Assembly (NCBI GenBank): GCA_034231615.1
Contig: CM067311.1
Span: forward strand, 18,790,173-18,854,172
Length of the DNA: 64,000 bases
Direction: 5' to 3'
From: Meghimatium bilineatum
Taxonomy: Eukaryota; Mollusca; Gastropoda; Stylommatophora; Philomycidae
The notes under the pieces are model-generated. The model was not told the origin of the DNA. It saw only the letters and a list, made by a program, of their open reading frames with translations, and did not search any database. The position numbers were made by a program, and so were the translations under genes. This document shows, piece by piece, positions 1-9,689 of this stretch; position 1 is the stretch's first letter, and every line of letters starts with the position of its first letter.

Positions 1-734
1 GTTGATGTCTTATAGATATGAAAGTTAGTTCTGGAGAAACCTCAATATTGCACAAAAGAATACAAGAGCCGTCATGATTGTAATTCTCGAGATTGAAACA
101 TAAAATGAACGCAGAATCGGGCACTTCCTGCATCTGACTTCTTCACCTTGTATACCCTTCTCTTTTTTGTGATACGCCGTCTGCTTGTTAGTTGTTTGTT
201 TTCCAACCACAGACTACACTTACTCACACTTCACTCCAGTAACAGTACGTGCCAGGTTAGAGCAGCACCAACTTAAGATTTGACGCGTCGGTAGCGAAAC
301 TCAACACTCAAATGTTTGCATAGCGATGGGAATCGCAGCGTGTATTCATTTTTCATAAAATTCTCACTCAATTAATTTACCACAAAATAAACACAGTATT
401 TCAAACAATACTATATTATTTAACAGCATGTTCAGATGGACAATATAAAGGTGTTGGATTGGGTAGCATGTAGAATCAGAGGTTCGATTGTGTTCAGTAC
501 CGTGACATAATAGTTAAGCCATTTTACTTGTGTCCACGAAGTCGTGGGTTTGATTTTGAGCCGTGATGATTTGTGTATAAGTGTATAATTTCGGAGATTC
601 ATTTGGATTGTTTGATTGAAGCTGCGAAGTTACGTGAAAATGAGTGGTAGTCATGGCAGACGACAGATGGATACTTCCCTCACTTTGCGGGGAATTAACA
701 GACCGTTTATGAAAACTTGTTTTTAAATTAAATG
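1..734. other. AT-rich intergenic DNA, no gene seen
   Basis: No reading frame here resembles a known protein, and no tRNA-like or tandem-repeat signal stands out. The reading frames are short and contain only low-complexity or random-looking peptides. The stretch runs into the foldback repeat that starts near 735. Confidence 0.5.
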
Positions 735-1401
735 TTAGACTTACGTAAAACACTGGTTTATATTCCGTTTCAATGGGACACCACAGACTATATCTAAAAC
801 TAGTGGATAATGATGGGCAATGATGAACACACAAGAAATCATAAAAATTACAATACACAAATCACATTCAACGTTTCAACCAAAAGGCCTTTATCAAGAC
901 ACAAACAAAACATCAAATGACGACGAATGGAAAAATTATCACAACGTCCAACGGAAATATGGAAATGATATGCCGGAATGTCAGAATGTACATAAAAACG
1001 TAAATATATGTGGAAACGAAACAAACAAAAGGATGAGTAAATGACGGAACAAAAAAGAATAAAGACAAAGACCACACCAACCCAGTACTAATTTTTGTTC
1101 CGTCATTTACTCATCTTTTTGTTTGTTTCGTTTCCACATATATTTACGTTTTTATGTACTTTCTGACCTTCCGGCATATCATTTTCATATTTCTGTTGGT
1201 CGTTGTGATATTTTTCCATTCGTCGTCATTTGATGTTTTGTTTGTGTCTTGATAAAGGCCTTTTGGTTGAAACGTTAAATGTGATTTGTGTATTGTAATT
1301 TTTATGATTTCTTGTGTGCTCATCATTGCCCACTAGTTTTAGATATAGTCTGTGGTGTTCCATTGAAACGGAATATAAACCTGTGTTTTACGTAAGTCTA
1401 A
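735..1401. repeat. Foldback repeat, ~310-320-bp arms around a 36-bp loop
   Basis: Bases 735-1055 are an imperfect reverse complement of 1092-1401, so the segment can form a long hairpin. Both arms contain the motif CTTGATAAAGGCCTTTTGG (reverse complement in the left arm, near 880-900) followed by TTGAAACGTT, a type of sequence found in 3' regions of several invertebrate retroelements. A protein is not convincingly encoded: the mirrored frames at 820-1044 (+) and 1144-1326 (-) are the same DNA read from the two arms. A foldback MITE or two tail-to-tail copies of one repeat are both possible. Confidence 0.75.
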
Positions 1402-1883
1402 TTGTTGTTACGTTTCACGCAGTTACCTTGTATTGATTGTTAAATTAAATGTTCAGTATTATTCTGTTTTCTTATTATTATTATATGTTTGTACAGTAAG
1501 ATTTTCCCCTAATGTGTAAGTGACGATGAATCCATTGAAGAGCTACATCTCTATGTTGGTTGTTTTGTTCAGATAGATGATACTTTAATACACTGGTGTG
1601 CAATGTTATTCCATTGACATGAATTTGAACTCAATTCACCAATGCTACCAAAAAGGTATGCAATTCACACCTATTGTGGGAATGCATTCAAATCAATAGT
1701 ACTCTTTAAGCCAATACGTATGGAGAAATTAATGACCAATTGCTGACATTTGTTGTTATAAAATACTTCATAAATTTTAAACTTATACAGACGTAACCAT
1801 TTGCTTCGTTTAACTAACTGTTCTTGCTGCCACAAGTGATTGTTCCAATGGTTGTGGTTATGTGATAATAATAATAATAATAC
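1402..1883. other. Flank of the palindromic element, no gene seen
   Basis: AT-rich sequence with a short (AAT)n run at about 1,867-1,880 just before the insertion point. No coding signal was recognised. This is the left host flank of the palindromic element. Confidence 0.5.
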
Positions 1884-1889
1884 CACCTG
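1884..1889 (+). repeat. Left 6-bp target-site duplication CACCTG
   Basis: CACCTG immediately precedes the AGTAGTATACC terminus and is repeated exactly after the right terminus at 16,928-16,933. Six base pairs is the known target-site duplication length of Maverick/Polinton integration. Confidence 0.9.
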
Positions 1890-2153
1890 AGTAGTATACC
1901 AGGGATGTAATGACCCCCGGATAAGGGTGATAAGGGGTGATAAGGTGATAAGGGTGATAAGGGTGATAAGGGGTGATAAGGGGTGATAAGTGTGATAAGT
2001 GTGATAAGTGATGATAAGGTACCAGATCCAATAAGGCGAGCGGATCGCGTACCGGCGCGGTGTGTGTGGGCCCGGAGCGGGCGCGGCGGGCGGCGCGGGT
2101 GGGGCGGCGAGGCCCCCGACCCTGAAAACTGGAAAAGGGGTGGGTTGTAGCAT
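1890..2153 (+). repeat. Left terminal block of palindromic element
   Basis: Three modules can be seen. First is the terminus AGTAGTATACCAGGGATGTA, followed by ATGACCCCCGG. Second, at about 1,919-2,027, is an array of roughly 9-bp units of the form GTGATAAGG. Third, at about 2,030-2,150, is a GC-rich block that ends in ACTGGAAAAGGGGTGGGT. The Polinton terminus at 44.14-44.42 kb has the same three modules in the same order, with a different short-unit array. An open frame crosses the block on the - strand but is only GC-rich and repeat sequence. Confidence 0.85.
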
Positions 2154-2159
2154 TTTCCC

Positions 2160-3508
2160 TTTAGATTTTGTGATAAAGAAAACGGTTATGGAAAGTTACA
2201 ATGAATGAGGTCATTATAACCAGGTCATACGGTGGGGGGGGGGGTCATATATACCTCTACCATATTTAGATCTAGGTCAATTCCTTAGAAGGCATAGCAT
2301 ACCGGGTGTGCCACTTGTGTTTAAAATTCAAATTCCGACCAGCAAAACACCATAAAACTTTACGATACAAGGTCAATTAACCATCTGTTAGGGCCCGGAA
2401 ACTTACAGTGAATGTTGTCAGCATAACCCGATTACGCCGTCGGGGTCATCCATAATACTACTCTATTTAGATCTGGTTCAAACTGTACGATGACATAACA
2501 CAGATGCACACTTTTCCACAAAGAAAATGGGCTGGAAACTTAGAAAGAATGAGGTCAGCATAACCGGGTTAAAAGGTGGGGGTCATATATACCTCTACCA
2601 TATTTAGATCTAGGTCAATTCCTTAGAAGGCATAGTACTGCCGTGTGTGCCACTTGTGTTTAAAATTCAAATTCTGACCAGCAAAACACCATAAAACTTT
2701 ACGGTTCAAGGTCAATTAACCATCTGGTGGGGCACGGAAACTTACAGTGAATGATGTCAGCATAACCCGATTACGCTGTCGGGGTCATCCATAATACTAC
2801 CCTATTTAGATCTGGTTCAAACTGTACGATGACATAACACAGATGCGTACTTTTCCACAAAGAAAATGGATGGAAACTTACAATGAATGAGGTCAGCATA
2901 ACCGGGTTAAAAGGTGGGGGTCATATATACCTCTACCATATTTAGATCTAGGTCAATTCATTAGAAGGAATAGCACTGACGTGTGTGCCACTTGTGTTTA
3001 AAATTCAAATTCCCACCAGCAAAACACCATAAAACTTTACGATACAAGGTCAATTAGCCATCCGGTGGGGCACGGAAACTTACACCAAATGTTGTCAGCA
3101 TAACCCGGTTACGCTGTCGGGGTCATCCATAACACTACCCTATTTAGATCTGGTTCAAACTGTACAATGATATAACACAGATGCATACTTTTCCACAAAG
3201 AAAATGGGTTGGAAACTTATAATGAATGAGGTCAGCATAACCAGATCATACGGTGGGGGTCATATATACCTCTACCATATTTAAATTTAAGTCAATTCAT
3301 TAGAAGGAATAGCACTGACGTGTGTGCCACTAGTGTTAAAAATTGAAATTCCGACCAGCAAAACACCATAAAACTTTACGTTTCAAGGTTGAGTAGCCAT
3401 CTGTTAGGGCATGGGCTATTTCAATATATGATCATTAGCGAACTTTTCCACAAAGAAACCGATACTGGAATCTTAGCACGAATGATGTCAGCATAATCCG
3501 ATCACGCA
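2160..3508. repeat. ~338-bp tandem repeat array, left arm (about 4 copies)
   Basis: The phrase GGTCATATATACCTCTACC recurs at about 2,243, 2,581, 2,919 and 3,259, giving a period of 338-340 bp. Each unit also contains TCAGCATAACCCGATTACG-like and TTTTCCACAAAGAAAATGG-like segments and a GAAACTTACA..GAATGA phrase that occurs twice per unit, so there may be an older half-unit. Partial units flank the array. No coding potential was seen. Its place, just inside the terminus where the polymerase gene would lie in a full element, suggests spacer or protein-binding DNA. Confidence 0.85.
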
Positions 3509-4280
3509 ACCAGTATATGAAAGCGAACACCCTTTATCTATCTTAGCTGTCTCTGTATATAATCACTATAAGCATGGTTGGTGTCCGAATGTAGGGATAT
3601 CGTTTTGTGATCATGCTATATTATTATTAATGATATTAATATACTGATACAAATGCTATTTAAATTATTAGTTTGAATTTCAAACAGTATTTTACAAAAT
3701 ATTTCCAGCTCTATGAAATAGTTTAAAAGGAAAAATAAATCCCTATATAAACTCCTGTGATAAACCACAGGTAAAGTGTAACGGCTTAATTACTGGCTCG
3801 AGACGGCGTACGCGTGTCAATCGATAATCACCAAGCGTGACGGCTTGACCACAGTGTAAAATGTATTAGAGTAACACAGACACTGACAAAATAATTGGGG
3901 GTAATTATAAGAAACATATATATATGCATGAAGCATACATAAGCGTGAACATGTCGCATTCATAACATTCCTTGAATTACTGAAAACGGTTAAAAATTAG
4001 TCTTACTATTAAAAAATGAAAATTTTTAAAAACTGGTCTGTTAAATGCTTACAATACGGCCACCTGGTAGAGATTAACACCTTCTGTTATGACTAGCGTC
4101 TCTGGCATCTTTATTACCATAATTTTGAATATTTGTAAACCTCACTATACAACACGATTTAGCGCTGTGTTATGAGTGTTCTCAAACTCCCTAAGTCTTC
4201 GTACATATATAGTTAAATATACCTTGGTGTAAGAATTAGAAATTGTACCAAATTAATACAATTTCATTATTACAGGCCCT

Positions 4281-4321
<41 letters not shown>

Positions 4322-5388
4322 TGTTTTTCTTTCCGTTCTTCCTAGCTTCGGCCTTTTCTTTTGTTTATCTTCATGTTAAAGGTTTGGTATGTTTGATGTA
4401 ATCTGGGTGTTTATCTTTGTATGTGTTCTTATGACGCTGGTAGTAGTGATTGGTCGTCTGCGAAGCGCAATTCGTTGAGTTATCTCTTATATTGTTTTCT
4501 TCAGTTGTTTTTGCTGCTTTGGTGATGTGATCTAAGTATGTTATATATAGATGGCCACACACACACACACATACTTACAGATATTTTCAAAGCTCTGTAG
4601 CGTGTTTAAATCTTTACAAAAGAAACATTTGACATATATGCACATTCTCAAACTCCCCCCCTTACAGTTGAGTGATTCTAAGTTGTTATCAAACACGGTT
4701 CGGGGTTGCCACACAATTGGAGTTATTAATAAACAATCTTTTTAATGTTAAATTTTAAAGAAAGGAGCGCATTAATCATAATATGAATAAGGGTCTCCAC
4801 ACATTCTTCTGTGCCTTGGCCAATGGTTCTCATTATTTTATGCTTATATTCAAGTGCTTCTCACATTGTAAAATTGAAAATTATGGTGCTGGGTGGTTAA
4901 TATAACTCATATAACAAAAATGTTCTCAGTATATTCACACTAGCTTCTATCATATTCTACCCTGTTTAATATTTTCTTAGTATGTTCTCACTAGGCTCTG
5001 CAACTATTTTCTCACTTCACGCTTTAGCCATGGTCGCAGGGTGGTCTCTGTATGAGTTTCAACTATGTTCTACCATATTATCAGTATGGTCTCGCTAGCT
5101 TCTAACATTGTCTACTTTGGGTCAATATTTTCTTAGTATATTCTCGGTAGGTTCTTCAATTATGTTTTCAGTCCCCGCTTCAATTATGGTATCTCTCTTT
5201 TAAGTTATTGTTTCTTTGCCAACAGTTCTCATAATAACATATATCCCACACCACAAACGTCATGTTTATCAGTTTTCTGAATTAGCAGTTCTATACCCAT
5301 AATAGTTACCCTACCTTTAAATAACACAGAGGAAAAGGCCAAGGGTTCTCACACCTTTAGGGTGGTTTGGGTGCTTGAATTAACTTGA
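3509..5388. other. Non-coding left-arm region with AT-run and degenerate repeats
   Basis: This stretch contains an (AT)n run at about 4,289-4,319. From about 4,780 to 5,340 it holds degenerate repeats built on phrases such as TTCTCAGTATATTC, TATGTTCTACC and AGCTTCTA. A 65-aa open frame on the - strand (4,371-4,568) has no recognised homology and looks fortuitous. In a full-length Polinton the DNA polymerase gene would occupy this place between terminus and membrane-protein gene. Confidence 0.55.
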
Positions 5389-5640
5389 CTAGCTTATGAC
5401 CCCAAACCATGATGGGGTTTCTAATGTTATCTTGGTCTGTGTATAACCCTTGTATAAATCAGTTCTGGGCTCAGCAGGTCTACCTATATCGAATATATAG
5501 AGAGCGAAGGTTCTGTTCTTCGTGATCTGTGGATAACTTCTGAGTTCTGTACCGGTCAATAACTTGAACCTCTGTAGTTTATAGAAGCTTTCTTTGTAAC
5601 AAGACAAAGCATATAGTACAACGAACCAGACAATACACAT
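5389..5640 (-). CDS. Small membrane protein (TM2-like), left-arm copy
   Basis: From the ATG at 5,640 this frame gives about 83 residues: a hydrophobic N-terminus (MCIVWFVVLYALSCYKES) expected to act as one membrane segment or signal anchor, then a polar tail. The phrase SCYKES matches TCYKES in the equivalent gene at 37,137-37,430 of the larger Polinton, and both lie just after the small basic gene. The right-arm copy has a 4-bp insertion that shifts the frame, so only the left arm keeps this reading frame. The function is unknown. The start is uncertain because the frame stays open a little upstream without an ATG, and the homologue also lacks one. Confidence 0.5.
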   Translation of the reverse strand: MCIVWFVVLYALSCYKESFYKLQRFKLLTGTELRSYPQITKNRTFALYIFDIGRPAEPRTDLYKGYTQTKITLETPSWFGVIS

Positions 5641-5750
5641 ATACAAATATAACAATGATTAAACCCGAACCATAAAAACGTGACAGACATATTTGTTCAG
5701 AGATATAAAACATATTTATTTTATGATTCGCATACCTTTTTCCAAAATAA

Positions 5751-5921
5751 TTAAGAAAGAATAAAAAAAGGTTCATGGTATAATTGACTGTTCATAGGAG
5801 TCACAGTTGTTTGTAGTTTTCGTCTCCTGGTTGGCTTCTTCTTTTTCTGTTCTGGTTGGTTGTGGGTTGCTACAGGCATCTCAGGTACATATGTGGGTTC
5901 GTAGTCGGTCGTGAGATACAT
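5751..5921 (-). CDS. Small basic Polinton protein (MYLT family), left arm
   Basis: A 56-residue frame starts MYLTTDYEPTYVPE and continues into a Lys/Arg-rich stretch (QKKKKPTRRRK). It corresponds to the 45-residue gene at 37,519-37,656 of the larger Polinton, which starts MYLTPDYEPVYVPE and sits in the same place between PC4-like and membrane-protein genes. Conservation of sequence and position in two diverged elements is the evidence that it is a real gene. The left arm has seven A/T in a homopolymer where the right arm has eight, so the two C-termini differ. A basic DNA- or core-associated protein is an inference. Confidence 0.6.
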   Translation of the reverse strand: MYLTTDYEPTYVPEMPVATHNQPEQKKKKPTRRRKLQTTVTPMNSQLYHEPFFILS

Positions 5922-5939
5922 CTCTAGATTACCAAAATA

Positions 5940-6265
5940 CTACTCTGTGGGTGTAGACATTTTGTTGGCTGTATTAGTAACTGTGTTTGCAGCTGGAGCA
6001 GTTGAATCGGTTTTTGTGCCAAAAACACCACACACTCTATCAAATTCTTTCAGAATGACCTCTCGGAGGTCTACGAGGTCTACAAATTCTTGACGACTCA
6101 TTGTGATGCTGGTTCTAGTTGGATACTTTATATTTGCATCACCATAGTAACACCGAACATGGATAAGTGGTCTCTTGAATGATGTTACGGCTACATCATT
6201 AACACCATCACCTAATGGTTTATCATATCATTGCCTCTGGAAAAATAGGTAGTTGAGGACCTCAT
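5940..6265 (-). pseudogene. PC4-like ssDNA-binding coactivator gene, frameshifted, left arm
   Basis: The sequence aligns with the intact 129-aa PC4-like gene at 37,657-38,046: TYFSRGNDMI near the N-terminus, then SFKRPLIHVR and SRQEFVDLVDLREVI, the beta-strand and helix pattern of PC4/SUB1 proteins. The reading frame from the ATG at 6,265 hits a stop after 17 codons (about 6,212-6,214), because one base is missing around 6,215-6,225. After that point the other frame stays open to 5,940. The same lesion is present in the right arm, so it most likely existed before the arms were duplicated. Rescue from an internal start is possible but unsupported. Confidence 0.7.
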
Positions 6266-6273
6266 ATTCCTAA

Positions 6274-6414
6274 TTATTGAAATGACAGTACACCATATTG
6301 AAATGACAGTTTATTTTCCCAGTGTGTGACTGTGAAACGTGGAAATATAAGCGGCAGTGACACATCAAGCCCTTTTAACATTAATAGAGCAAGGACAAAT
6401 GGTGAGTTAGTCAA
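6274..6414 (-). pseudogene. Remnant of adenain-like protease C-terminus, left arm
   Basis: About 46 codons upstream of the PC4-like gene translate to a peptide with LLMLKGLDVS...FTVTHWENKL, which lines up with LMLKARGAS...FTVKQWKNDKL at the C-terminus of the protease at 38,305-38,790. All catalytic residues lie in the lost part. This fossil shows that the arm derives from the protease-PC4-basic-membrane gene order of a full Polinton and marks one edge of the deletion that removed the capsid genes. Confidence 0.6.
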
Positions 6415-6419
6415 CTTAA

Positions 6420-7384
6420 TCATTGGGCTGGCTCAAAGCTTTTTTTGAAATGATGAGGTCTGTCTAAAGTGTAAGCCTGACTATTATTTCTTCCCTGTTC
6501 GTAGTGATCTATGATCTTACGCCTATGGGTGCTATCAAGCAAGGGTGAAATGACTAGCTCAAGCTCATTGACCCGCCTTTGAAACAGTTCCCGGTCTAAA
6601 GCAAAATAACTTCTTGTATAATGATGAGCTTCAGCCACAAAAATATAGGTAGTTATCAATTTACCCCCTGTAGCAAAATGAACCTGTAGAGTAAACAAGA
6701 GGAATATCCATTAGCTCGGCTTGTTACACTTACTTATAGGTTAGCACACTTAAGAAAAGAAAGTTCGCATTAGCTGTACGTGTATATTATTATACACTAG
6801 TTACTCCACCACGGATATAATCCGCCCCCGGTGTAGTGATATAATAGGAAGAAAAAGTACCACGACAAAATAGTCTCTGTTCGGTAATGATATTATTATT
6901 ATTATTTTATTTTTTTTCAAAGGTTAGCCTAAACACAAACAACTAAACTCCAATTACCGCCTTACAACAACAACCAATATATATGTATACATACACATAA
7001 TACCTTTCTACGACCCTGTTTGCTTTCAGTTCCTGAGACAGCGTGACAACGGGCGATGGTAGTGGTAGGATAATCATGCTCCCATTTAGCATTAATCTGA
7101 CTAAGTGATGGTAAACATGATTCTAGACTATTGGTCCCTGACTCACCAGCTAGATGAATGGTTTCTGTCTCGGATGATGGGTCTGATACGGCTTCACTTC
7201 TGGGTTTAAAGAGCGTGGCTAGCGTTAAAGGTGAATTAAAGACAGAGCAGCTTATCGGGGACATCGACATATCTTCATTGTCTGACCACCCATCACTGTC
7301 TTCATTACTACCAACGCCCTCAGTTGCCTCAGAAGCTGAACACCAAGAAAAAAGGCTCCCAAGTGGACATCTATCGAGTTGCAT
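6420..7384 (-). CDS. Two-exon gene of unknown function, left arm
   Basis: Mirror copy of the right-arm gene at 11,438-12,402. Exon 1 is 7,384-7,004 and exon 2 is 6,683-6,420 (minus strand), separated by a ~320-bp intron with GT/AG borders in phase 0. The predicted product is 214 residues: an acidic, Ser/Asp-rich N-terminal half (SNEDSDGWSDNEDMSMS) and a more ordered second half (YIFVAEAHHYTRSYFALDRE). I do not recognise the family, and the larger Polinton in this window has no counterpart. It sits where the capsid genes would be, so it may be cargo gained by the element. Confidence 0.5.
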
Positions 7385-8475
7385 TTTCACTGGCGACGTT
7401 GGTCGTATCGGCTTTTTGTTGTTGGGGTTTAAAAGACACTAATTATGGAGAAGCCACACCTACCAGCTGCCTACGGGTAATGTTAGTGCCTATAAGAGTG
7501 AAGTGTATTATAGGGTTTGTGTGCCGCCTTCAACATTAACCGCTACCAGTAATAATCTGCCGAACTAGCTAAACTCACCCGCACCGCATAAACAATAGCT
7601 AAACATATAGGGTAGCTTGTTATGGGGTTGTACCTGAGCAATACGTAGTGAAAATTTTATTAGTGTGTAACCTATACATAAAGGATGAAAAAAGGCTACC
7701 CTTCGTCATTGTCTTAAACATGCACACCTCTGAGAATGACATCTCAGCACGGGCTATAAATACGAAAGCATATGATTCTGATACTAACAAACGAGCAAAC
7801 ACCTAGTTTTATATACGAACCAGCTACACCAATCGCCTGTATTGCACTATTGAAGCACAACTGAATAGGCAATACAGGTTTGGTACTGTGCACACACTCG
7901 GAGTAACCCATTCACCCCATTGGGTGATGTGTGTATATTTGTAGGACCAAACATTTTAAAAAAATCATACGTTATCGGCACTTACTAATAGAAACTACCG
8001 GAACGTGGTCATTTTGAAGAATGACTTATGTAAGTAATGTTGTTAATATCTGAACAGGTGGTTTGTTATTCTAACAGGATTTTCAATCATAGTATTGTTT
8101 TTGGTTCTTCTTCTTCAGACATGGGTTAACGGGCACATTCGCTACCTTTTCTATGGTATTTTGATGTTAAATTTAATATCTGACATGTGTGAAATTCTAT
8201 AGGGTCTTGGTTGTTGGTCCGTTTTGGTAGTTGCCAGCATGTGGGCGTGGAAAAAAGTTGGTGTAAATGTGAATACATTTGTGTATTTTTGGTGTGTATA
8301 GATACACTAACATCCCGGTGATATATTTGGGTCGTATTTATTACTATTGTTGTGCTCGTTGTATATGTATATTGTTTGAGCTGTGTATGTATATCCTGAT
8401 TATGAGTTAGGGCTAACTATGTTTGTTATCTGCTTGGGAATTGGCTTATTTACGCAGTCCATCTATTTTCCACAG
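7385..8475. promoter_or_regulatory. Divergent promoter and 5' region, left arm
   Basis: This 1.09-kb stretch separates the unknown two-exon gene (-) from the zinc-finger fusion gene (+). A TATA box, TATAAATA, lies at 7,755-7,762 on the + strand and resembles the one upstream of the Polinton polymerase gene at 32,033. By analogy with that gene, whose first exon ends directly after its ATG, an ATG followed by GT (ATG at 8,153-8,155) is a candidate first coding exon, but it could be chance. No other gene was seen. Confidence 0.45.
7755..7762 (+). promoter_or_regulatory. TATA box for zinc-finger fusion gene, left arm
   Basis: TATAAATA lies about 720 bp upstream of the proposed zinc-finger coding exon and is mirrored exactly at 11,060-11,067. 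The distance leaves room for a non-coding or start-codon-only first exon and an intron, as in the polymerase gene of the neighbouring Polinton. Confidence 0.5.
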
Positions 8476-9189
8476 ACTAAGACGTCCACCAAAACCTTCC
8501 GGTGTGTTCAATGCTTGAAACCATTCAGTCGCCTTTACACACTGCAAAGACATACACAAGATCTTCACCTTAAAAAAAGACATAACTGTAATTTTTGTGT
8601 TAATGTTTACACAGACGCTTCAACATTAAGACAGCACAAACAGAAGTGTCATACACCCCAATTAGTAACAACGGATGGGACTTTTAAACCTAGCGAGGGG
8701 CATCATAGTAATTTAACACCAACCAAGAACATGATACTAGTTGATCCCCAGGTGGTCGACACCTTGCTGTATAAAACAGTCTATAAACCACCTGCTTCTT
8801 TAACTGATTCTACGGGTGAGTTGGACCAAGATATGCGGGCGGTTTTATCTCGTGGTGATTTAACCAATCATGAAAAATCTACACTATACCAAAAAACATT
8901 ACAACAGTATTTGAATCGACTCAGTCAATACAAAAACATACCGATGAAGCTATTAGAGAGCACGCAGTGTTCGGTACCAAGTGCCTTAATACAGAAAGAT
9001 GAAGAACCCACTGAGAAAATTCCAGAGAAAGGCGAAGTGATGTCTAAGATGCCACTGCTTCAACATAGGCGGGTATCTAAAAGAACAAAATGTAAAACAA
9101 TGGACAAAAGTCTGATTTGGGATAAGTGGTTGAAAAACTGTAGAAGGCAACGCCCCATTACACAACAACTTATCGCCTGTTTAAACTAA
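8476..9189 (+). CDS. C2H2 zinc-finger / Polinton DPxVL fusion protein, left arm
   Basis: The coding exon begins after a splice acceptor (TTTTCCACAG, ending 8,475) in phase 0, as at the polymerase gene at 32,562. Two C2H2 fingers follow (CVQC...H-X4-H, then CNFC...H-X4-H), matching the finger pair at the N-terminus of that polymerase. From about 8,730 the protein (DPQVVDTLLYKTVYKPP, later LYQKTLQQYLNRLSQYKN) is homologous to the separate protein at 42,622-43,074 (DPRVLETLQQKSTYTPP, LYQQTLQQYLIRLDQYKN). This copy reads through the ancestral stop: TAG after IWDKW in the right arm is TTG here, adding 14 codons. The fingers suggest DNA binding; the other half has no known function. The frame is open upstream to 8,383, but that part looks intronic. 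Confidence 0.7.
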   Translation, partial: TKTSTKTFRCVQCLKPFSRLYTLQRHTQDLHLKKRHNCNFCVNVYTDASTLRQHKQKCHTPQLVTTDGTFKPSEGHHSNLTPTKNMILVDPQVVDTLLYKTVYKPPASLTDSTGELDQDMRAVLSRGDLTNHEKSTLYQKTLQQYLNRLSQYKNIPMKLLESTQCSVPSALIQKDEEPTEKIPEKGEVMSKMPLLQHRRVSKRTKCKTMDKSLIWDKWLKNCRRQRPITQQLIACLN

Positions 9190-9630
9190 TATGATACTTA
9201 TATATATATTACATTAATAAGCAAAATAAAATAAGAAAACCACAACCATGTTGTTGTATTTTGTCTGTATTTGTGTGTATGTGTGTGTGTGCCTGTGTAA
9301 AAAAAAAAAGATTGCTCATAAACATAAAAAAAACTATGCCGATTTCCCTCCTAGCACGGGATCCCGTGTAGGTCCAAGATGAGAAACCAGTGTTACACGG
9401 GCCCGTGCAGCACGGGCCCGTGTAATACGGGTTTCTCATCTTGGACCTACACAGGATCCCGTGCTAGGAGGGAAATCGGCATAGTTTTTTTATGTTTATG
9501 CGCAATCTTTTTTTTTTTTTTTTACACAGGCACACACACACATACACACAAATACAGACAAAATACAAAAACATGGTTGTGGTTTTCTTATTTTATTTTG
9601 CTTATTAATGTAATATATATATAAGTATCA
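9190..9630. repeat. Centre of the palindrome with a GC-rich dyad
   Basis: The symmetry axis is at 9,409. ACACGGGCCCGTG, CAG and CACGGGCCCGTGT (9,395-9,423) form a nearly perfect dyad with no real loop. Flanking sequence is mirrored outwards through a CA/TG-rich stretch and poly-A/poly-T runs of unequal length (about 9,300-9,310 versus 9,510-9,524). Small mismatches (for example CTCA at about 9,317 versus CGCA at about 9,502) show that the arms have diverged since they formed. The mirrored open frames crossing here are repeat sequence, not genes. Confidence 0.85.
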
Positions 9631-9689
9631 TATTAGTTTAAACAGGCGATAAGTTGTTGTGTAATGGGGCGTTGCCTTCTACAGTTTTT

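Noticed and set aside
1671-2153. 160-codon frame across the terminal block
   Set aside because: It reads through the 9-bp repeat array and GC-rich terminal DNA, and the mirrored frame differs through a one-base indel.
4371-4568. 65-aa frame present in both arms
   Set aside because: Conserved only because the arms are copies; no homologue in the larger Polinton and low-complexity composition.
6962-7442. Overlapping frames on both strands at 7.0-7.4 kb
   Set aside because: The + strand frames are antisense shadows; the - strand frame has the splice signals.
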